Shown piece after piece: positions 58,186-64,000 of a stretch of 64,000 nt of DNA. Under the pieces are notes generated by a model. The model saw only the letters and a list, made by a program, of their open reading frames with translations, had not been told where the DNA came from and did not search any database. Positions within the stretch are counted from its first letter, which is position 1, and every line of letters starts with the position of its first letter. Source of the DNA: Thraustochytrium sp. TN22 (Eukaryota; Sar; Bigyra; Thraustochytrida; Thraustochytriidae); the NCBI GenBank assembly GCA_013306675.1, contig JABLUY010000001.1, forward strand, positions 337,544 through 401,543. The letters are read 5' to 3'. The translations under genes were made by a program, and so were the position numbers.

Positions 58186-59554
58186 CGCCGGCGGGCTCTT
58201 CGGAAGCACCGCGAGCAACAACAGCGGCGGCGGCCTTTTTGGCGGCTCAAACACGTCGAGCGGGGGCGGGCTCTTCGGGGGCAGCTCGCAGCCGAGCGGG
58301 GGCGGCGGCGGCCTCTTCGGCAGTTCAAACAACAACTCGGGCGGCGGACTCTTCGGCGGCGGCAACCAGCAACAGCAGCAGCAGCAGCAGCAGTCGGGCG
58401 GCCTCTTCGGCAGCAGCAACCAGCAGCAGAGCGGCGGTCTGTTCGGCAACAACCAGCCTCAGCAACAGGGCGGCGGCCTTTTTGGGAACAGCAGCACCTT
58501 TGGCAACCAGCAGCAGCAGCAGGGCGGCCTTTTCGGCAACAACTTCAACAACAACTACAACAATAACAATGGCGGCTTTGTCATGGCACCCTCGCAGCAA
58601 GGCCAGCAGCAGATGGAGAGCATGCACCAGCTGCAGAGCCAGCTGAGCACGGCGCCGTGGTGGTACCGTGAGCTGATGAACATCCACAATGCGTATCGCG
58701 TTGGCCAGGGCAGTCGGTTCCAGACGATGCTGTACGAGGTGGTGGGCATGGCGCCTGAGCTCATCGTGCACCCGGGCGCCATCTCCTTGAGCCAGGTGGA
58801 CTACCTCAAGGCGCAGCGCAAGCGCGTGATTCTGCAAAACAACCCGTGGCTGGACCAGCGCGACTACCAGCGTGCCGAGGACAACAATCCGGACCCGATG
58901 AACTGGGTCCCTTCGCCCATTGTGGGCATCGACGCGCTGTACAAGCGCGTGGAGGCGCAGGCGGCCTACGTGCGCTCGCAGCTCGACATGCTGAGCGCCG
59001 AGACGAGCGGGGCCTCGTCAGGGTCCACGTCGCTGGCGCTCATTCCGGCAGACGGCGCCCAGGACGAGGCGGAGAGCAAGGAGCCCTCGGCCGGGCTCTG
59101 GCTGCGCATGGACTTTGGACAAGGCTTCGAAGAGCAGATCGAGCAGTGCAGGCACGAGCACGTGCGGCTCAAGCACCGACTTATCCGTGCGCTCGGCCGC
59201 CTGGAGCGGCTGCAGGCCATTCCGCAGCGCGGCGCGCGCTCGCACGCCGAACTGCAATATGCGGAGCGCCTGGACCGCTTGGACCGCGCGCTCGGCGACC
59301 CGCGCGGCTGCCGCGCGCAGCTCACGCAGATCGTCACCCAGCTCGAGCTGGAGGACCACCAGGACGCCTCGGCCTTCGGGCCGGGCGATCTGCGCCAGGC
59401 CAACGGCACGACGATGCAGGATCAGGACCAGGAGGCGCTCTTCAACTTTCTCGAGCTGCAGCGTGATGGCATCGGCAAGCTCATGGACGTTGTCAAGCGC
59501 GACATGCGCGACCTCGAGATCATCAAGCGAAAGGTGCACAGCACGCGCTCTTGA
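57845..59554 (+). CDS. NUP54: Nucleoporin Nup54 (FG-repeat)
   Basis: A 569-residue protein starting at ATG MFGGG. Residues 1-255 form a Gly/Asn/Gln-rich FG domain with many SLFG/GLFG units plus polyglycine, polyasparagine and polyglutamine runs. Phe-Gly repeats bind transport receptors and make the permeability barrier. Residues about 270-380 carry the conserved Nup54 block (WWYRELMNIHNAYRVGQGSR, then PWLDQRDYQRAEDNNPDPMN). The C-terminal part is alpha-helical (EEQIEQCRHEHVRLKHRLIR, LFNFLELQRDGIGKLMDVVK), typical of the coiled coils that assemble with Nup62 and Nup58 in the central channel. GLFG-type repeats are more like yeast Nup57 than animal Nup54. Trinucleotide-rich coding makes the FG region prone to length change. 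Confidence 0.93.
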
Positions 59555-59813
59555 AAAGCACCTTGAACGGCCCAGGCCACCGTTGGCGTCTCGCAAAGTA
59601 GCTGGCTACTATCTTCGCAAGGAGAGCTGTCTTGCCTGCGTGGGGGCATTGGCATTCCGAAGCACGGCGACGGCGGCAAGGAGGGCTCGCGTCCGTTCTT
59701 TTCGCTCTCAGTCTCTCACGCGCGCGGTTTCTCTCCCTCCCTCCCTCCCTCCCTCCCTCTCTCTCTGTGTGAAAAGAAGTTGATGACGAGAGATTTGTTC
59801 GGGCCAATAATTC
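59555..59813. other. Nup54 3' flank before transposon
   Basis: Pyrimidine-rich sequence with CCCT and CT runs at 59728-59766, then slightly AT-richer DNA up to the ATAT target site at 59814. No gene seen. Confidence 0.5.
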
Positions 59814-59817
59814 ATAT
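59814..59817. other. Target-site duplication ATAT, left
   Basis: ATAT directly precedes the CCC terminus of transposon copy 1. The same four bases recur between copies 1 and 2 (62155-62158). Confidence 0.6.
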
Positions 59818-62154
59818 CCCAATCACACCTCTATGCTTACTCGTATCCGCCTACCACGCGGGGGTCCCTCGGTGACGCCCGGCACAGGGGGCACTAAAGC
59901 GTATTAAGAGGGTACTTTACTCCCGATTTGCTCCAAAAAAGTGGCCTAGAGTCTGGCGAAGTTAGTTCCGCATTCGATCAAAAACGCAGCGATGGGGCCG
60001 AGCTTGAAGAGGCCCACTCGAAGCGACCCAAGGCTCCTGCCCCCTATTCATTTTGGCCGAAGGCGTGGTGGTTAGGATGAGATGAGCTCGGCAGTTCGCC
60101 CAGAGCGGCTTTGGGGGGAGCTCGCGCGCGACTTCGTCGCGGAGCGCGCTGGAGCCGCAGGCGCTGCGGCGCGCGGCTGCAGGCGGCCCTGGCGGGTGCC
60201 TTGTGCCTGCTCTCAGCTCGCACGCCCCTGCCGCAGCGCTTGGACGTGGAGTCGGGCCCGCACTGCGACATCATGGCATCGGCGAGGCCTAACCACCGCG
60301 TGGAGGACGACAGCGACAGCGACAGCGACAGCGAGTTCGTGCCCCTGGACAAGCGGGACACAGGGGACGAAGACGAAGAAGGAGAGGAGCTTGGCGACGA
60401 GGATGCTCGTGCTGAGGCCGCTGCGCAGCAAGACTTCGAAGACATACTTGCGTTGGTCGACGAACCGACGCGTGGTGCGAGTGCATGTTCGAGGTCGGCC
60501 TCATTCAGCACAAGACCGTTCCGGGGCTCGCAGTCTCGCCGGATGGAGTCGCTCGCGTCCGGCTTCCAGGCGCGGAGTGCGACGCATCGTCAGTACTATG
60601 CAGCGTCGAGATCAAGACGCGCGTCGCGCCTGGAGGCGCGGTAGACGCACGTATCGTGAGCACCCAGATGAACACGTGGGGGACGAGACTTGGTGGAAGG
60701 CCATACCTGCCGAGCACCGCGCGCAAGTCTTGCACCAAGCTGTGGTCCTCCAAATCGATCACGTGCTCTACGTTGCTGCCAGCACGAGTTCGTGTTTGTA
60801 CGCCTGCCTCGTTGAAGTGCCTCCGGACGCCCGGCTCGCCATGGAGCGCGCTCTGAAACCGTGGGCGGACAAGCTCACGACATGGGCGCACCAGAGCATC
60901 GACAGCGGGTGCGCCGCCCAAGCCACCTGCCATCTTCGGCGAGGAGGAGGGGGCGGTGCTGAGCTCGCACTTCCGGCTGTGGCGCGCCATGCGCAAGCTT
61001 GTCGCTCTGAAGGGGCCCATGCGGCCCGTGCATGTCATCAAGTGCTTACCGCAGGAGCTATACAACGTCGCAAAGGGCGGCGTCGACGGAAGCACACAGT
61101 ACGTGGAGCAGATCACCAACACGCAGTGCATGAATCTGAGCTGCGACCAGAACATCGCGTTGCGCACGTACAAGCAGCTCGTTGTCAACGCCATCGTGGT
61201 CTACCGCTACTTACAGGCTGCGAGGAAGAGCAACCTCGAAGACAGCGACGGGCTAAAGGCCCTCCGCGACAAGGTGAACCGCTCTGAAGCGCTCAGCACT
61301 GTCTCGTTCCGCCTCACTGTCGACATGGTCCGTCACGTCTACAGGAGCAGGCAGCTCGATACGGCGCAGGTGGAGTTCAACATGCAGCCAAGCATGCCCA
61401 AGCCCACTGGGCTCACCAGGGAAGCGGCGAGGGACCTCGTGACCGCCGGTAAGCGCAAGCGAACCCCCGAGTTGCAGAAGTTCTTCAACCACGGCCAAGC
61501 CCGCGACATCCGCCTCGATGCCGCACTGCAACATGACTCAGAGGCAGCGGGAAAGGCATCCTTCAACGCCAACAACAAGAGGATTCCCGCCAAGCGGCTC
61601 TGCGTCATCTGCGGCAAGCAAACGCACCGTCGTTGCACCATCTGCGGTGTGCCTCTGCACGTGTTCATGAGAAAGAATGAACGCACAACCTGCTTTTCCA
61701 AGTGGCACACGCGCGTGCGCGTCGAGCCTCACGAAGGCTTCAAGAAGCGCAAGACAAACGTCAACGGAACACCTTCGCCCATTTGCCTCGATCATGTCGA
61801 TTCGAGCAGCGCCAGTGCCTCGTCCGGTACCCCTACAGCGCAGAGCAGGAACGACCACGTAGCCCAAGCCAGCTACACCGACACCCCATCAAGCCATAGT
61901 TCAAGATCCTCTCGCAGCAGCCTCAGCACGAGTCCATCGTGCCCTTGATGCAGCCCAAGTTGGCCTCAGCATCCGCACAGGCCAGTCGGAAGTGACCAAC
62001 ACTTTACGCTTCCATACAAACCCAGTAGTTGAAAGTTCCAAAAATGATTAGAATCATGATAGCAACAGGTCAGTCGAGCGCAAGCAGGAGAGCCGATTTA
62101 CTAGGGATAATATGGCTATCCTGATTAAACTCCGTCTAGGGCGATGGGATTGGG
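59818..62154 (+). mobile_element. 2,337-bp DNA transposon, copy 1
   Basis: The element begins CCCAATC and ends GATTGGG, a 7-bp perfect terminal inverted repeat extendable with mismatches (10 of 12). It is bounded by ATAT on both sides. A 4-bp target site and CCC termini recall piggyBac-class elements, though those use TTAA. The internal coding region (about 60111-61948) is broken into three frames. The left 270 bases are non-coding. Copy 2 follows head to tail with period 2,341. Confidence 0.8.
60111..61948 (+). pseudogene. Frameshifted transposon protein, YqaJ-like nuclease plus piggyBac-like C-terminus, copy 1
   Basis: Four consecutive blocks read in shifting frames. Block 1 (about 60111-60475) is acidic, with an SDSDSDSEF stretch. 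Block 2 (about 60473-60650) resembles a YqaJ/PD-(D/E)xK nuclease core: GLAVSPDG, then VEIKT. Block 3 (about 60650-60900, another frame) continues with ETWWKAIPAEHRAQVLHQAV, the Gln-bearing helix of that fold. Block 4 (about 60900-61948, in the block 2 frame) contains KGGVD, NAIVVYRYLQ and a Cys-rich end (CVICG, CTICG, then CFSKWHT) like the third-Asp block and zinc domain of piggyBac transposases. The first two DDE aspartates are not found. The shifts are not explained by convincing introns, so the copy is probably non-functional, or expressed only with frameshifting. Confidence 0.6.
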
Positions 62155-62162
62155 ATATCCCA
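62147..62162. repeat. 16-bp palindrome at transposon junction
   Basis: ATTGGGATATCCCAAT is a perfect palindrome formed by the right end of copy 1, the shared ATAT and the left end of copy 2. It is what a tandem insertion into the target-site duplication of an existing copy would produce. Confidence 0.9.
62155..62158. other. Shared target-site duplication ATAT, middle
   Basis: The single ATAT between copies 1 and 2 serves as the right duplication of copy 1 and the left one of copy 2. Confidence 0.6.
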
Positions 62163-64000
62163 ATCACACCTCTATGCTTACTCGTATCCGCCTACCACGC
62201 GGGGGTCCCTCGGTGACGCCCGGCACAGGGGGCACTAAAGCGTATTAAGAGGGTACTTTACTCCCGATTTGCTCCAAAAAAGTGGCCTAGAGTCTGGCGA
62301 AGTTAGTTCCGCATTCGATCAAAAACGCAGCGATGGGGCCGAGCTTGAAGAGGCCCACTCGAAGCGACCCAAGGCTCCTGCCCCCTATTCATTTTGGCCG
62401 AAGGCGTGGTGGTTAGGATGAGATGAGCTCGGCAGTTCGCCCAGAGCGGCTTTGGGGGGAGCTCGCGCGCGACTTCGTCGCGGAGCGCGCTGGAGCCGCA
62501 GGCGCTGCGGCGCGCGGCTGCAGGCGGCCCTGGCGGGTGCCTTGTGCCTGCTCTCAGCTCGCACGCCCCTGCCGCAGCGCTTGGACGTGGAGTCGGGCCC
62601 GCACTGCGACATCATGGCATCGGCGAGGCCTAACCACCGCGTGGAGGACGACAGCGACAGCGACAGCGACAGCGAGTTCGTGCCCCTGGACAAGCGGGAC
62701 ACAGGGGACGAAGACGAAGAAGGAGAGGAGCTTGGCGACGAGGATGCTCGTGCTGAGGCCGCTGCGCAGCAAGACTTCGAAGACATACTTGCGTTGGTCG
62801 ACGAACCGACGCGTGGTGCGAGTGCATGTTCGAGGTCGGCCTCATTCAGCACAAGACCGTTCCGGGGCTCGCAGTCTCGCCGGATGGAGTCGCTCGCGTC
62901 CGGCTTCCAGGCGCGGAGTGCGACGCATCGTCAGTACTATGCAGCGTCGAGATCAAGACGCGCGTCGCGCCTGGAGGCGCGGTAGACGCACGTATCGTGA
63001 GCACCCAGATGAACACGTGGGGGACGAGACTTGGTGGAAGGCCATACCTGCCGAGCACCGCGCGCAAGTCTTGCACCAAGCTGTGGTCCTCCAAATCGAT
63101 CACGTGCTCTACGTTGCTGCCAGCACGAGTTCGTGTTTGTACGCCTGCCTCGTTGAAGTGCCTCCGGACGCCCGGCTCGCCATGGAGCGCGCTCTGAAAC
63201 CGTGGGCGGACAAGCTCACGACATGGGCGCACCAGAGCATCGACAGCGGGTGCGCCGCCCAAGCCACCTGCCATCTTCGGCGAGGAGGAGGGGGCGGTGC
63301 TGAGCTCGCACTTCCGGCTGTGGCGCGCCATGCGCAAGCTTGTCGCTCTGAAGGGGCCCATGCGGCCCGTGCATGTCATCAAGTGCTTACCGCAGGAGCT
63401 ATACAACGTCGCAAAGGGCGGCGTCGACGGAAGCACACAGTACGTGGAGCAGATCACCAACACGCAGTGCATGAATCTGAGCTGCGACCAGAACATCGCG
63501 TTGCGCACGTACAAGCAGCTCGTTGTCAACGCCATCGTGGTCTACCGCTACTTACAGGCTGCGAGGAAGAGCAACCTCGAAGACAGCGACGGGCTAAAGG
63601 CCCTCCGCGACAAGGTGAACCGCTCTGAAGCGCTCAGCACTGTCTCGTTCCGCCTCACTGTCGACATGGTCCGTCACGTCTACAGGAGCAGGCAGCTCGA
63701 TACGGCGCAGGTGGAGTTCAACATGCAGCCAAGCATGCCCAAGCCCACTGGGCTCACCAGGGAAGCGGCGAGGGACCTCGTGACCGCCGGTAAGCGCAAG
63801 CGAACCCCCGAGTTGCAGAAGTTCTTCAACCACGGCCAAGCCCGCGACATCCGCCTCGATGCCGCACTGCAACATGACTCAGAGGCAGCGGGAAAGGCAT
63901 CCTTCAACGCCAACAACAAGAGGATTCCCGCCAAGCGGCTCTGCGTCATCTGCGGCAAGCAAACGCACCGTCGTTGCACCATCTGCGGTGTGCCTCTGCA
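62159..64000 (+). mobile_element. 2.34-kb DNA transposon, copy 2 (cut by window end)
   Basis: Head-to-tail second copy at an offset of 2,341 bases. Every stretch I compared to the window end matches copy 1, and the translated frames are the same. The right terminus lies beyond the window. Identity over at least 1.8 kb implies very recent duplication, gene conversion or an assembly duplication. Confidence 0.85.
62452..64000 (+). pseudogene. Frameshifted transposon protein, copy 2 (partial)
   Basis: The same acidic, YqaJ-like and KGGVD blocks as in copy 1, with the same frame changes, truncated by the window end inside the Cys-rich region. Shared breaks mean they predate the duplication, or that they are not disabling. 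Confidence 0.6.

Overview
The window is nuclear DNA from a GC-rich eukaryotic microbe. The best fit is a thraustochytrid-like stramenopile (Labyrinthulomycetes). That is an inference from the cytochrome-b5-fused front-end fatty acid desaturase with a C-terminal KQD, the very high GC at third codon positions, the mostly intronless genes, and the broad eukaryotic gene set (importin alpha, Nup54, WASP, kinesin, HMG proteins, AspRS). No prokaryotic operon signals, rRNA or convincing tRNA were seen.

Layout. 0-5 kb: an unrecognised minus-strand gene, an HMG-box/histone-fold protein ending in a PCNA-binding (PIP) motif, and an unrecognised 349-residue protein. 5-15 kb: an exact 260-bp tandem repeat covering the 3' end of an RCC1-repeat gene, then cytosolic aspartyl-tRNA synthetase, importin alpha and a secreted carboxylesterase. 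14.9-22.7 kb: one very large minus-strand gene, joined across a 151-bp intron, encoding a four-repeat CNG/KCNH-type ion channel on a single chain. 23-31.4 kb: two opposed genes sharing a C-terminal Cys/His motif, flanking an ankyrin gene with a triplicated 3' end and a broken ABC-transporter P-loop fragment. 34-39 kb: two opposed bZIP paralogues flanking a 28-bp array of palindromic ACGCGT sites. 39-43.6 kb: gene-free, simple-repeat-rich DNA. 43.6-59.6 kb: HMGB (two exons), LACTB2-like hydrolase, WASP, front-end desaturase, kinesin-3-like motor and Nup54. 59.8-64 kb: two head-to-tail copies of a 2.34-kb DNA transposon sharing an ATAT target site; the second copy runs off the window.

The genes are not an operon or pathway. 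Functional themes are nuclear transport (importin alpha, Nup54), chromatin and transcription (two HMG-box proteins, two bZIPs, the Cys/His paralogues), cytoskeleton (WASP, kinesin), membrane excitability and lipid synthesis (channel, desaturase). The most unusual items are the four-repeat channel, the HMG/histone-fold/PIP protein, the paired Cys/His proteins and the tandem transposon. All family calls come from reading motifs by eye; no database search was run.
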